Source: Antarcticimicrobium sediminis (GTDB lineage: Bacteria; Pseudomonadota; Alphaproteobacteria; Rhodobacterales; Rhodobacteraceae). From it: a stretch of DNA of 64,000 nucleotides. The position numbers were made by a program, and so were the translations under genes. The stretch lies in assembly GCF_004348975.1 (NCBI RefSeq), contig NZ_SMFP01000001.1:132701-196700 (forward strand). The letters run 5' to 3'. This document shows, in pieces, positions 1 through 8,012 of the stretch. The notes beneath the pieces were generated by a model. It saw only the letters and a list, made by a program, of their open reading frames with translations. It searched no databases and was not told where the DNA came from. The stretch's first letter is position 1. Every line of letters starts with the position of its first letter.

Positions 1-846
1 GCGGTCGGATCGTTGCGAGGGATGCCAGAAGGTCACGGCCTTCTCCATGGCGGCCACGAGACCATAAAACCCCGTGCCTGCCAAGGCCGCGACCGTGATT
101 TCCGACCAGACCAGCGGCATGTCCAATTGCCCCACGGCGGTCGAAATACGAAAGCCCATGCCCCGCGTCGGCGAGCCGAAAAATTCCGCCACGATGGCCC
201 CGATCAGCGCCAGCGTGGTGGCGATCTTGAGCCCGTTGAACAGAAATGGCATCGCCGCCGGCAGCCGCAGTTTGGTCAACGCCTGCCCGTAGCTGGCCGA
301 ATAGGTCGCCATCAGATCGCGCTGCAGCGGATCGGTCTCCTTGAGACCCGCAACCATGTTCACCAGGACCGGAAAGAACACCATCACCACCACGACCGCG
401 GCCTTTGAGTGCCAGTCAAAGCCGAACCACATCACCAGGATCGGGGCGATGCCCACGATTGGCAGGGCGGCGACGAAATTGCCCACCGGCAACAACCCGC
501 GCTGCAGGAACGGCGAGCGGTCGATCAGCACCGCGACAAGAACAGCCGCCGTGCAGCCGATCAGATAGCCCGACAAGGCCCCTTTCAGGATCGTCTGGGC
601 GAAATCCATCCACAGGACATCGGTGCTGTCGACGAAACGCGCGGCGATCTGGCTTGGCGCGGGCAAGATCACCGGGCTCACGTTCAAGCCCCGCACAATG
701 CCCTCCCACAGGAACAGCAACGTCGCCCCGAACAGCGCCGGCACCAGCATCTTTGCCCACCGCGCCTGCGCGCAGCGCGCAGCGATCTGCCAGCAGGCAA
801 CGGTGGCCAAGGCCCAGAACAGCAGCGACCCAATCAGCACGCTCAT
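1..846 (-). CDS. ABC transporter permease, probable pyrimidine importer (partial, runs off window start)
   Basis: The reading frame is open from an ATG at 846 to the window edge, giving 282 codons with no stop, so the C-terminus is missing. It is a BPD_transp_1-type inner-membrane permease of the SsuC/TauC/ThiX kind, with several hydrophobic helices and the cytoplasmic EAA-like loop near residue 195 (KLRLPAAMPFLFNGLKI). Its ATG overlaps the stop of the upstream permease by four bases (ATGA), so the two are translationally coupled. The pair plus the ATPase follow the dihydropyrimidinase gene on the same strand, which suggests import of a pyrimidine or hydantoin-like substrate. The substrate is inferred from context only. 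The expected periplasmic binding protein is not in this window and may lie beyond its left edge. Confidence 0.85.
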   Translation of the reverse strand, partial: MSVLIGSLLFWALATVACWQIAARCAQARWAKMLVPALFGATLLFLWEGIVRGLNVSPVILPAPSQIAARFVDSTDVLWMDFAQTILKGALSGYLIGCTAAVLVAVLIDRSPFLQRGLLPVGNFVAALPIVGIAPILVMWFGFDWHSKAAVVVVMVFFPVLVNMVAGLKETDPLQRDLMATYSASYGQALTKLRLPAAMPFLFNGLKIATTLALIGAIVAEFFGSPTRGMGFRISTAVGQLDMPLVWSEITVAALAGTGFYGLVAAMEKAVTFWHPSQRSDR

Positions 847-1709
847 TGTGCCATCCCCATCCGTTTCAGAACCACGCGTTCGATCACGCCGACCGCGACC
901 ACCAACATGCCAGCCAGTGCCGCGGCAGTGAACAGCGCGGCCCAGATCTGGATCGTCTGTCCATAATAGCTGCCCTGCAGCAACCGCGCGCCCAGTCCGG
1001 CGGTGGCCCCCGCCGGCAGTTCGGCCACGATCGTGCCGACCAGCGCCGCCGCGATCCCCACTTTCAGCGAGGCAAAGAAATAGGGCATCGAAGAGGGCAG
1101 ACGCAGCTTCCAGAACGTATCCCCGCCACTGGCATTCCAGGTGCGCAACTGATCCAACTGCATCCGGTCGGGGGCGCGCAGCCCCTTCACCATGCCCACG
1201 AGGATCGGAAAGAAGCACAGCCAGGCGGCGATCAACGCCTTGGGCAACAACCCCTTGATCCCCAGACTCGCCAGAACCACGATCACCATCGGCGCGATGG
1301 CCAGGATCGGCACGGTCTGGCTGGCGATCGCCCAAGGCATCACGCTCATATCCATGGAGCGCAGATGCACGATCCCCACCGCCAGCGCGATTCCCGCCGC
1401 CGTGCCGATGACAAAGCCCAGCATCGTGGCCGAAAAGGTAATCCAGCCATGGCGCACAAGGCTGCGTTTAGAGGTCACCTTCTGCCCGGCCAGCCCCTTC
1501 CACAGCCCCTGCGCCACCTGATGCGGCGCCGGCATGACCGGACGCTCCTGCACCATGGTGGCCGCGACAAGCTGTGAAAAACTCACCTGTTCGTCGGCGC
1601 GCGCGGCCTGATCGCGCACCCATTTCGCATTCAGCGCCACCGCCGCGCAGTACCAGATCACCACGATCGCGGCGAGCACGGTCAGAACCGGAAGAACCAC
1701 CTGTCTCAT
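843..1709 (-). CDS. ABC transporter permease, probable pyrimidine importer
   Basis: This 288-residue inner-membrane permease is a second BPD_transp_1 subunit. It has an N-terminal signal-anchor helix, a periplasmic stretch, then about five more helices and an EAA-type loop (WKLRLPSSMPYFFASLKVG). I place the start at the ATG at 1709, preceded by a purine-rich GGGGGCGGG; a TTG eight codons upstream is possible but less likely. It sits between the ATPase gene and the partial permease, so the importer probably uses a permease heterodimer, or two diverged copies. Its function as a pyrimidine or precursor transporter is inferred from the surrounding uracil catabolism genes. Confidence 0.85.
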   Translation of the reverse strand: MRQVVLPVLTVLAAIVVIWYCAAVALNAKWVRDQAARADEQVSFSQLVAATMVQERPVMPAPHQVAQGLWKGLAGQKVTSKRSLVRHGWITFSATMLGFVIGTAAGIALAVGIVHLRSMDMSVMPWAIASQTVPILAIAPMVIVVLASLGIKGLLPKALIAAWLCFFPILVGMVKGLRAPDRMQLDQLRTWNASGGDTFWKLRLPSSMPYFFASLKVGIAAALVGTIVAELPAGATAGLGARLLQGSYYGQTIQIWAALFTAAALAGMLVVAVGVIERVVLKRMGMAQ

Positions 1710-1778
1710 GACACCCGCCCCCCTGTTGCCCAAGGCATGTCCTGCGGCCCGACCGCGCGCCCGCTCCTCACTGACAGA

Positions 1779-2618
1779 TCATTCGTCATAGGAATGCCCC
1801 GCCCGCAGCCCTTCGCGCACGCGATGGGCGATCTCGATGAACTCCGGAGTGTCGCGGATCTCCAGCGGTCGCTCCTTCGGCAATGTGCTTTCGATTACAT
1901 CGGTGATCCGGCCCGGACGCGGGCTCATCACCACGATCCGGGTGCTCAGATACACCGCCTCGGGGATCGAGTGGGTCACGAAGCCGATGGTCTTGTTGGT
2001 CCGCGCCCAAAGCTTCAACAGCTGCTCGTTCAGATGGTCGCGCACGATCTCGTCCAGCGCGCCAAAGGGTTCGTCCATCAGCAGGATGTCGGCGTCAAAG
2101 GCCAGCGCGCGAGCGATGCTCGCCCGCTGCTGCATTCCGCCCGAAAGCTGCCAGGGGAATTTCTCACCAAAGCCTTCCAGATCAACCAGTTGCAGAACCT
2201 TCTGCACCCGCTCTTCCCGCTGCGCCCGACTATAGCCCATGATCTCCAGCGGCAGCATGATGTTTTTGGCGATGGTGCGCCACGGATACAGGCCCGCCGC
2301 CTGAAACACATAGCCATAGGCGCGATTGCGCCGCGCCTCGTCCGGGGTCATGCCGTTCACCGTGACGGTGCCGCCGGTGGGTTGCTCCAGCGCCGCCATC
2401 ACCCGCAGAAAGGTGGTCTTGCCACAGCCCGACGGGCCGATGAAGCTGACGAAATCGCCCTTGTTGATGGTCAGGTTGACGTCCTTGAGCGCATGCACCG
2501 GGCCGTCATTGGTCTGGAACGTCAAATCCACACCTCGGGCCTCGATGACAGGGGGCGCTGCGACAGGGGGCGCTGCGACGTGCGAGGGGTCGGTCTGGGT
2601 GCTCGTTTCAGTGTTCAT
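1779..2618 (-). CDS. ABC transporter ATP-binding protein, probable pyrimidine importer
   Basis: A 279-residue nucleotide-binding subunit of the SsuB/TauB/ThiZ class that powers the adjacent permeases at the inner face of the membrane. Visible motifs in order are Walker A (GPSGCGKTT), a Q-loop region (FQAAGLYPW), the signature LSGGMQQRASIARAL, Walker B with the catalytic Glu (ILLMDEPFGALDE) and the H-loop (FVTHSIPEAV). The start is the ATG at 2618, preceded by AAGGCGG at good spacing; a longer frame upstream has no ribosome site. Residues 11-25 are a short repeated AAPPVAAPPV linker before the conserved core. A strong hairpin separates it from the dihydropyrimidinase gene, so its expression may be set lower or separately. 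Confidence 0.9.
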   Translation of the reverse strand: MNTETSTQTDPSHVAAPPVAAPPVIEARGVDLTFQTNDGPVHALKDVNLTINKGDFVSFIGPSGCGKTTFLRVMAALEQPTGGTVTVNGMTPDEARRNRAYGYVFQAAGLYPWRTIAKNIMLPLEIMGYSRAQREERVQKVLQLVDLEGFGEKFPWQLSGGMQQRASIARALAFDADILLMDEPFGALDEIVRDHLNEQLLKLWARTNKTIGFVTHSIPEAVYLSTRIVVMSPRPGRITDVIESTLPKERPLEIRDTPEFIEIAHRVREGLRAGHSYDE

Positions 2619-2645
2619 TGTACCGCCTTGATAAGTCGTGGATTT

Positions 2646-2669
2646 CGGGCCGCCCCCTTGGGCGGCCCG
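2646..2669 (-). terminator. Strong GC hairpin between dihydropyrimidinase and ABC ATPase genes
   Basis: A perfect 10-bp stem (CGGGCCGCCC / GGGCGGCCCG) with a four-base loop lies just after the stop of the dihydropyrimidinase gene. There is no T-run after it in the direction of transcription, so it may be a weak terminator, an attenuator or an mRNA-stabilising structure. Confidence 0.6.
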
Positions 2670-2677
2670 AGACCGGA

Positions 2678-4132
2678 TTAAACGCCTGTGGCCGGGATGC
2701 CGCTGCGCGCGACGGGCCGCGGCGCGGTCAGATCTTTCCACTTCGACAGTGCGGTGTTGACGGTCGCATTCGGATCGCGGGCAACGAATTCGCCATGGCC
2801 TTCCTTGGCCTTCAGCTCGCCATTCTCCACCGCCACATAGCCGCGGGTCAGCACATAGCGCGGCAGCGCCGTCACCTCGATGCCCTCAAAGACGTTATAG
2901 TCGATGGAAGAGGCTTGCGCCTCAGCCGTGATGGTCTTGCCCATCCCCGGATCCATCACCACGATATCCGCATCCGCGCCCACAAGGATCGCCCCTTTCT
3001 GCGGGTAGCAGTTGAGGATTTTCGCGATATTGGTTGAGGTTACTGCCACAAATTCATTCATGGTGATCCGCCCGGTCTCGACCCCTTGGGTCCACAGAAC
3101 CGGCAACCGGTCCTCCAGCCCGCCGGTGCCGTTCGGGATCTTCGAGAAATCGCCGACGCCATAGCGTTTCTGCTCGGTGGTAAAGGCGCAGTGGTCAGTC
3201 GCCACGCAAGACAGCGTACCCGAGGCCAGACCGGCCCAAAGGCTGTCCTGATGCTTCTTGTTGCGGAACGGCGGCGACATCACCCGGCGCGCGGCATGAT
3301 CCCAATCCTCGTTGAAATACTCGCTCTCATCCAGCACCAGATGCTGGATCAGCGGCTCGCCCCAGACCCGCTTGCCAGCAAGCTTCGCGCGCCGGATCGC
3401 CTCATGGCTCTCCTCGCAGGAGGTATGGACCACATAGAGCGGCGCACCGGCCATATCGGCGATCATGATGGCGCGGTTGGTGGCTTCGCCCTCGACCTGG
3501 GTCGGGCGGGAATAGGCATGACCCTCGGGGCCGGTGTTGCCCTCGGCCAGCAGCTTGGCGGTCATCTCGGCGACCAGATCGCCGTTCTCGGCATGCACCA
3601 AGGGGGTCGCCCCCAGTTCGGCGCAACGCTTGAAGCTGGAGAACATCTCGTCGTCGTTCACCATCAGGCTGCCCTTGTAGGCCATGAAGTGCTTGAAGGT
3701 GTTGATGCCCTTTTCCTCGGCCACCACTTTCATCTCGTCAAAGACCTGCTCACTCCACCAGGTCACCGCCATGTGAAAGGAATAATCGCAGCAGGCGCGG
3801 GCCGATTTGTTGTCCCAGGTCTTCAGCGCATCCAGCAGGCTCTCACCCGGGCTTGGCAGCGCGAAATCGACCACCATGGTGGTGCCGCCGGCCAGCGCCG
3901 CGCGGGTGCCGGCATAGAAATCATCACTGGAATAGGTGCCCATGAAGGGCATCTCCAGATGGGTATGCGGGTCGATCCCGCCGGGCATCACGAAACAGCC
4001 TTGCGCATCAAGAATCTCATCCCCGCTCAGGTCGGGACCAATCTCGACGATCTTGCCGTCCTCGATCTTCACATCTGCCTTATAGGTCAGATCCGCAGTG
4101 ACGACCGTGCCGCCCTTGATCACTTTGCTCAT
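2678..4132 (-). CDS. hydA: Dihydropyrimidinase (D-hydantoinase)
   Basis: This 484-residue cytoplasmic amidohydrolase opens the ring of 5,6-dihydrouracil to N-carbamoyl-beta-alanine, the second step of reductive pyrimidine breakdown. The length matches the family. The metal-ligand motif DPHTHLEMPFMGTYSSDDF lies near residue 54, the lysine carboxylated in this family falls in FKHFMAYKG near residue 150, and further ligand regions appear as PLYVVHTSC and ATDHCAF. Hydantoinases of other specificity share these motifs, but the PreTA, ureidopropionase and RutR neighbours support dihydropyrimidine as substrate. A ribosome site (GGGAG) precedes the ATG. It is downstream of the hydrolase gene and a small unknown gene on the same strand. 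Confidence 0.95.
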   Translation of the reverse strand: MSKVIKGGTVVTADLTYKADVKIEDGKIVEIGPDLSGDEILDAQGCFVMPGGIDPHTHLEMPFMGTYSSDDFYAGTRAALAGGTTMVVDFALPSPGESLLDALKTWDNKSARACCDYSFHMAVTWWSEQVFDEMKVVAEEKGINTFKHFMAYKGSLMVNDDEMFSSFKRCAELGATPLVHAENGDLVAEMTAKLLAEGNTGPEGHAYSRPTQVEGEATNRAIMIADMAGAPLYVVHTSCEESHEAIRRAKLAGKRVWGEPLIQHLVLDESEYFNEDWDHAARRVMSPPFRNKKHQDSLWAGLASGTLSCVATDHCAFTTEQKRYGVGDFSKIPNGTGGLEDRLPVLWTQGVETGRITMNEFVAVTSTNIAKILNCYPQKGAILVGADADIVVMDPGMGKTITAEAQASSIDYNVFEGIEVTALPRYVLTRGYVAVENGELKAKEGHGEFVARDPNATVNTALSKWKDLTAPRPVARSGIPATGV

Positions 4133-4158
4133 TCTTCATTACTCCCACGTTATTTTCG

Positions 4159-4479
4159 TCAGACCGAGGCATAGCACCCGATCGCATCCCCATGCACACC
4201 GATGTCGAGCGGCCCGAAATCGCTCTCGACACAGAGCGAAAAATACCCCGCCGTCGGAAGGTAGATCACCCGATAGCAGCCGTCCCCCCGCGTCACCGAC
4301 CAGCATTTCTGGGTGATCCCACCAGAGAAATTCACCGTCACCAGACGCGGCGCGCGCAGGTTTTCCTTGAAGGCCGCAAGGGTCATCCGCCCCGCCCGGT
4401 CGCCCGCCGGATAGGCGGCGATTTCGCCCGCGATCAGCGTCTTGATCTGTTCCGGTACGGAATGCTCCGCCTTGTCCAT
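4159..4479 (-). CDS. Conserved hypothetical protein in the pyrimidine catabolism operon
   Basis: A 106-residue soluble protein of unknown function encoded between the ureidopropionase-type hydrolase and dihydropyrimidinase, 26 bases upstream of the latter. I choose the ATG at 4479, preceded by GGAAAG, over an upstream GTG at 4500. The sequence begins with an acidic helix-like stretch (MDKAEHSVPEQIKTLIAGE) and continues as a mixed domain containing TVNFSGGITQKCW and CYRVIYLPTAGYFSLCVES. No signal peptide, membrane helix or known catalytic motif is visible. Its position suggests a role in, or co-regulation with, pyrimidine catabolism. Nothing in the sequence defines that role. Confidence 0.75.
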   Translation of the reverse strand: MDKAEHSVPEQIKTLIAGEIAAYPAGDRAGRMTLAAFKENLRAPRLVTVNFSGGITQKCWSVTRGDGCYRVIYLPTAGYFSLCVESDFGPLDIGVHGDAIGCYASV

Positions 4480-4500
4480 CGCCGCTTTCCGGGCCCACAC

Positions 4501-4573
4501 CCTTTTTCTGGCCTCAAATACTCCGGGGGAGTCGCGCAGGGCGCGACGGGGGCAGCGCCCCCGCCCCCGGTTT
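4501..4573. repeat. G-rich hairpin intergenic repeat, copy a
   Basis: The spacer holds a core TTTTTCTGGCCTCAAATACT followed by two back-to-back perfect hairpins: GTCGCGC-AGG-GCGCGAC and CGGGGGC-AGC-GCCCCCG. Related sequences lie at 28930, 34920 and 43093. Common features are an AT-rich core of the AAATACTC type and an adjoining G/C-rich stem. It sits just after the hydrolase stop codon. Confidence 0.7.
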
Positions 4574-4578
4574 CGGGA

Positions 4579-5829
4579 TCACTCCACGATTTCTGCCGTC
4601 TCCAACACCGCATGCAACAGCACATCCGTACTGGCCGACGCCCAATCCTTGGAAATATCCTCGGCTTCGTTATGGCTCAAACCATCGACGCAGGGGCACA
4701 TCACCATGGTTGCCGGCGCCACCTTGGCGGCCCAACAGGCATCGTGACCGGCGCCCGACACCAGATCCATATGGCTATAGCCCAGCCGCTCAGCGGCATT
4801 GCGCACGTTCGCAACCAGTTCCGGCGCGAAGGTGACGGGATCGAAGTGCCCCACCGCCTCGACCGAACAGCCAACCCCCAGCCCGTCGCAGATCTTGGCG
4901 GCTTCGGCTTCGATCTTGGCGCGCATGGCGTCCAGCTTGGTCTGATCCGGCGTGCGGATATCGACGGTGAACACCACCGTCCCCGGCAGCACGTTGCGCG
5001 AATTGGGGCTGAAGGTCATCTGCCCGACACCGCCGACGGCATTGGGCTGGTTCTCCATCGCCACAACTTCCACCATCTCGAGGATCTTCGCCATGGCGAG
5101 CCCCGCATTGGTGCGCATGTTCATCGGGGTCGATCCGGTGTGCGCAGCTGTACCGGTCAGGGTGAATTCCAGCCACCACAGGCCCTGGCAATGGGTGACA
5201 ACACCGATTTGCTTGTTCTCGGCCTCCAGAATCGGGCCCTGTTCGATGTGCAGCTCGTAATAGGCATGCATCTTGCGCGCGCCGACCTCTTCATCGCCGA
5301 CCCAGTCGATCCGCTTCAGCTCTTCGCCATAGGTGTCGCCTTCAAGATCCTGACGGCCATAGGCATAGTCCAGCGAATGCACCCCGGCGAACACGCCCGA
5401 GGCCAGCATCGGCGGCGAGAACCGCGCGCCTTCCTCGTTGGCCCAGTTGGTCACCACGATCGGATGCTTGGTCTTGACCCCAAGGTCGTTCAGCGTGCGC
5501 ACCAGTTCCAGCGCGCCCAGCACCCCCAGAACCCCGTCGTACTTGCCGCCGGTCGGCTGGGTATCAAGGTGCGAGCCGACATAGACCGGCAGCGCGTCGG
5601 GGTCTTCACCCGGACGGGTCATGAACATGGTGCCCATCTTGTCGACACCCATGGTCATGCCGGCGGCCTCACACCATTTCTGGAACAGCGCCCGCCCCTC
5701 GGCATCTTCGTCGGTCAGGGTCTGACGGTTGTTGCCACCCGCAACACCCGGGCCGATCTTGGCCATGTCCATCAGGCTGTCCCAAAGACGGTCGCCGTTG
5801 ATTTTAAGATTTTGCGCCGGTGCGGCCAT
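4579..5829 (-). CDS. Zn-dependent amidohydrolase, probable beta-ureidopropionase
   Basis: This 416-residue M20/M28-fold enzyme probably hydrolyses N-carbamoyl-beta-alanine to beta-alanine, CO2 and ammonia, the last step of uracil breakdown. Metal-binding signatures of the AmaB/HyuC/PydC family are clear: GSHLDTQPTGGKYDGVLG, NEEGARF, ELHIEQGP, the substrate-site SGAGHDA and a late GLSHNEAE. The start is the ATG at 5829 because AAGGGAG is spaced eight bases from it; an in-frame GTG three codons upstream touches the ribosome site. N-carbamoyl-L-amino acid hydrolases share the fold, so the assignment relies on the neighbouring dihydropyrimidinase and PreTA genes. The gene is divergent from rutR, with a RutR-like operator between them. 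Confidence 0.9.
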   Translation of the reverse strand: MAAPAQNLKINGDRLWDSLMDMAKIGPGVAGGNNRQTLTDEDAEGRALFQKWCEAAGMTMGVDKMGTMFMTRPGEDPDALPVYVGSHLDTQPTGGKYDGVLGVLGALELVRTLNDLGVKTKHPIVVTNWANEEGARFSPPMLASGVFAGVHSLDYAYGRQDLEGDTYGEELKRIDWVGDEEVGARKMHAYYELHIEQGPILEAENKQIGVVTHCQGLWWLEFTLTGTAAHTGSTPMNMRTNAGLAMAKILEMVEVVAMENQPNAVGGVGQMTFSPNSRNVLPGTVVFTVDIRTPDQTKLDAMRAKIEAEAAKICDGLGVGCSVEAVGHFDPVTFAPELVANVRNAAERLGYSHMDLVSGAGHDACWAAKVAPATMVMCPCVDGLSHNEAEDISKDWASASTDVLLHAVLETAEIVE

Positions 5830-5870
5830 CGCTCGCACTCCCTTATTGATTTATTGTCTTCATGTATGAT

Positions 5871-5886
5871 TTGACCAAACGGTCAA
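5871..5886. promoter_or_regulatory. RutR operator-like palindrome
   Basis: The sequence TTGACCAAACGGTCAA has perfect arms TTGACC / GGTCAA around AAAC. It differs by one base from the known E. coli RutR consensus TTGACCAnnTGGTCAA. It lies 42 bases upstream of the ureidopropionase start and 124 upstream of rutR, where a RutR dimer could control both divergent genes. Confidence 0.85.
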
Positions 5887-6009
5887 ACACACGCTAACAC
5901 GGGTGCCGCACCAGTCAAGAAATTGCCGTGGCACAAAACCCTTTCCTCGCCCTAAAAATGGGCATGGTCGAAAAAACAGGCACCTTTGCAAGAACGGAGT
6001 CACCATCCG

Positions 6010-6621
6010 ATGCCCAAGGATCGCGCCCCAACCCGAATCCAGCAGAAAAACCGCGCCGCCATTCTTGACGCCGCGCTCGACGTGTTCTCGGCACAAGGGT
6101 TTCGCGGCGCCACCGTTGACCAGATTGCAACGGTCGCGGGGCTGAGCAAACCCAACCTGCTGTATTATTTCCCCTCCAAGGAAGCGATCCACAACGAGGT
6201 TTTGAGCCAGCTTCTGGACACTTGGCTTGATCCCCTGCGCGCGCTCGACCCGGCGGGCGATCCGCTGGAGGAAATTCTGGCCTATGTGCAGCGCAAGCTT
6301 GAGATGAGCCGCGATTACCCGCGCGAAAGTCGGCTGTTCGCCAATGAGATCGTGCAGGGGGCGCCGCGCATTCACGACGTCCTGTCCACCGATCTCAGGG
6401 CGCTGGTCGACGAAAAAGTTGCGGTGATCAAGGCTTGGAGCGACGCCGGCCGTATCGCGCCGGTGCATCCCTATCACCTGATCTTCTCGATCTGGTCGCT
6501 GACCCAGCATTACGCCGATTTCGAGGTCCAGGTGCGCGCGGTTCTGGGCGAAGAAGATCCCTTTGCCGCCACCCCGGAGTTCATGGAAACGCTCTATCGG
6601 CGACTGCTCACCCCAAACTGA
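6010..6621 (+). CDS. rutR: TetR family regulator RutR, pyrimidine catabolism
   Basis: A 203-residue TetR-type DNA-binding regulator. The N-terminal helix-turn-helix spans about residues 12-58 (ILDAALDVFSAQGFRGATVD, then GLSKPNLLYYFPSKEAI). The C-terminal ligand domain carries motifs I recognise from E. coli RutR: SRDYPRESRLF, HLIFSIWSLTQHYADFEVQV. RutR binds uracil or thymine and releases its operator, which fits the divergent pyrimidine-degradation operon and the palindrome at 5871. The start is the ATG at 6010, preceded by ACGGAG; a TTG start at 5986 would add eight residues. It converges with preA, with a shared terminator between them. Confidence 0.93.
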   Translation: MPKDRAPTRIQQKNRAAILDAALDVFSAQGFRGATVDQIATVAGLSKPNLLYYFPSKEAIHNEVLSQLLDTWLDPLRALDPAGDPLEEILAYVQRKLEMSRDYPRESRLFANEIVQGAPRIHDVLSTDLRALVDEKVAVIKAWSDAGRIAPVHPYHLIFSIWSLTQHYADFEVQVRAVLGEEDPFAATPEFMETLYRRLLTPN

Positions 6622-6673
6622 GCTGAACCGGTTAGCGTCAAACCAGATTACGCCAAACCAGTTTGGGCCGAAA

Positions 6674-6699
6674 GGGCGGGACACGGCTGTGGCCCGCCC
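6674..6699. terminator. Bidirectional terminator between rutR and preA
   Basis: GGGCGGG and CCCGCCC form a seven-base outer stem, with an inner CAC/GTG pairing, in the 83-base spacer between two convergent genes. There is no long T-run. Confidence 0.6.
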
Positions 6700-6704
6700 C
6701 ATCC

Positions 6705-8012
6705 TCACTCTGCCGCCTGAACTGCTGACGGGTTGTTGGGATGCGTGGTCCAGTTGGCGTAATCGCCCTGCACCACCTTGCCGGTGCGCGGATCAACCTC
6801 ACCCGGCGTCACCGCCTCCATGCTGATGCAGTTCTCGACCGGGCAGACTTCGACGCACAGGTTGCAGGCCACGCATTCGGCGTCGTTGACCTCGAACACC
6901 CGGTCCTCTTTCATCCAGATCGCCTGATGGCTGGTATCCTCGCAGGCGGCATAGCAGCGGCCGCATTTGATACAGGCGTCCTGATCAATCTTGGCCTTGC
7001 TGACGTAGTTCAGGTTCAGATATTTCCAATCGGTGACATTGGGCACCGCCTGACCGATGAAATCAGCGGTCGAGGTATACCCCTTTTCGTCCATCCACTG
7101 GCTCAGCCCGGCTTTCATCTCTTCGACGACGCGGAAACCATAGGTCATCGCGGCGGTGCAAACCTGCACATTGCCCGCGCCCATCACCATGAATTCCGCC
7201 GCATCGCGCCAGGTGGTCACACCGCCAATGGCGCTGATCGGCTTGCCGGTGGTTTCCGGGTCGCGGGCGATCTCGGCCACCATGTTCAGCGCGATCGGCT
7301 TCACCGCCGGGCCGCAATATCCGCCATGGGTGCCCTTGCCGTCCAGCGTCGGCTGCGGCGCCATCTGGTCCAGATCGACCGAAATGATCGAGTTGATGGT
7401 ATTGATCAGCGACACCGCATCGGCATTGCCAGCAAAGGCCGCCCGCGCCGGGTTGCGAATGTCAGAGATATTCGGCGTCAGCTTCACGATCACCGGCTTG
7501 GAATAGTACTGCTTGCACCATTGCGTCACCATCTGGATGTATTCCGGCACCTGCCCCACGGCCGAGCCCATGCCGCGTTCCGCCATCCCGTGCGGGCAGC
7601 CGAAGTTCAGCTCGATCCCGTCGGCGCCGGTCTCTTCGACCAAGGGCAGGATCGCTTTCCAGCTTTCCTCGTCACAGGGCACCATCAGCGACACGATCAG
7701 CGCCCGGTCGGGATAGTCTTTTTTGACGCGGGTGATCTCTTCCAGATTGGTCTGCAACGGCCGGTCGGTGATCAGCTCGATATTGTTGAGCCCCAGCAGC
7801 CGCCGGTCAGCGCCATAGATCGCGCCATAGCGCGGCCCGTTCACGTTCACCACCGGCGGCCCTTCCGAGCCCAGCGTCTTCCACACCACACCGCCCCAGC
7901 CCGCCTCATAGGCGCGGCGTACGTTGTATTCCTTGTCGGTCGGCGGCGCCGAGGCCAGCCAGAACGGGTTGGGGCTTTTGATGCCCAAGAAATCTGTTGT
8001 TAAATCAGCCAT
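6705..8012 (-). CDS. preA: NAD-dependent dihydropyrimidine dehydrogenase, subunit PreA
   Basis: This 435-residue subunit carries the FMN site that reduces uracil or thymine to the dihydropyrimidine. The first 310 residues form a dihydroorotate-dehydrogenase-type barrel with motifs such as NPFWLASAPPTDKEYNVRRA, a catalytic-loop NFGCPHGMAERGMGSAVGQ and IGGVTTWRDAAEFM. The C-terminus has a 2x[4Fe-4S] ferredoxin domain with CIKCGRCYAAC and CVACNLCVEVCPVENC. It works with PreT, which supplies electrons from NADH. It starts one base after the stop of the glycosyltransferase gene, so its translation is coupled to that gene rather than directly to preT. Confidence 0.96.
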   Translation of the reverse strand: MADLTTDFLGIKSPNPFWLASAPPTDKEYNVRRAYEAGWGGVVWKTLGSEGPPVVNVNGPRYGAIYGADRRLLGLNNIELITDRPLQTNLEEITRVKKDYPDRALIVSLMVPCDEESWKAILPLVEETGADGIELNFGCPHGMAERGMGSAVGQVPEYIQMVTQWCKQYYSKPVIVKLTPNISDIRNPARAAFAGNADAVSLINTINSIISVDLDQMAPQPTLDGKGTHGGYCGPAVKPIALNMVAEIARDPETTGKPISAIGGVTTWRDAAEFMVMGAGNVQVCTAAMTYGFRVVEEMKAGLSQWMDEKGYTSTADFIGQAVPNVTDWKYLNLNYVSKAKIDQDACIKCGRCYAACEDTSHQAIWMKEDRVFEVNDAECVACNLCVEVCPVENCISMEAVTPGEVDPRTGKVVQGDYANWTTHPNNPSAVQAAE

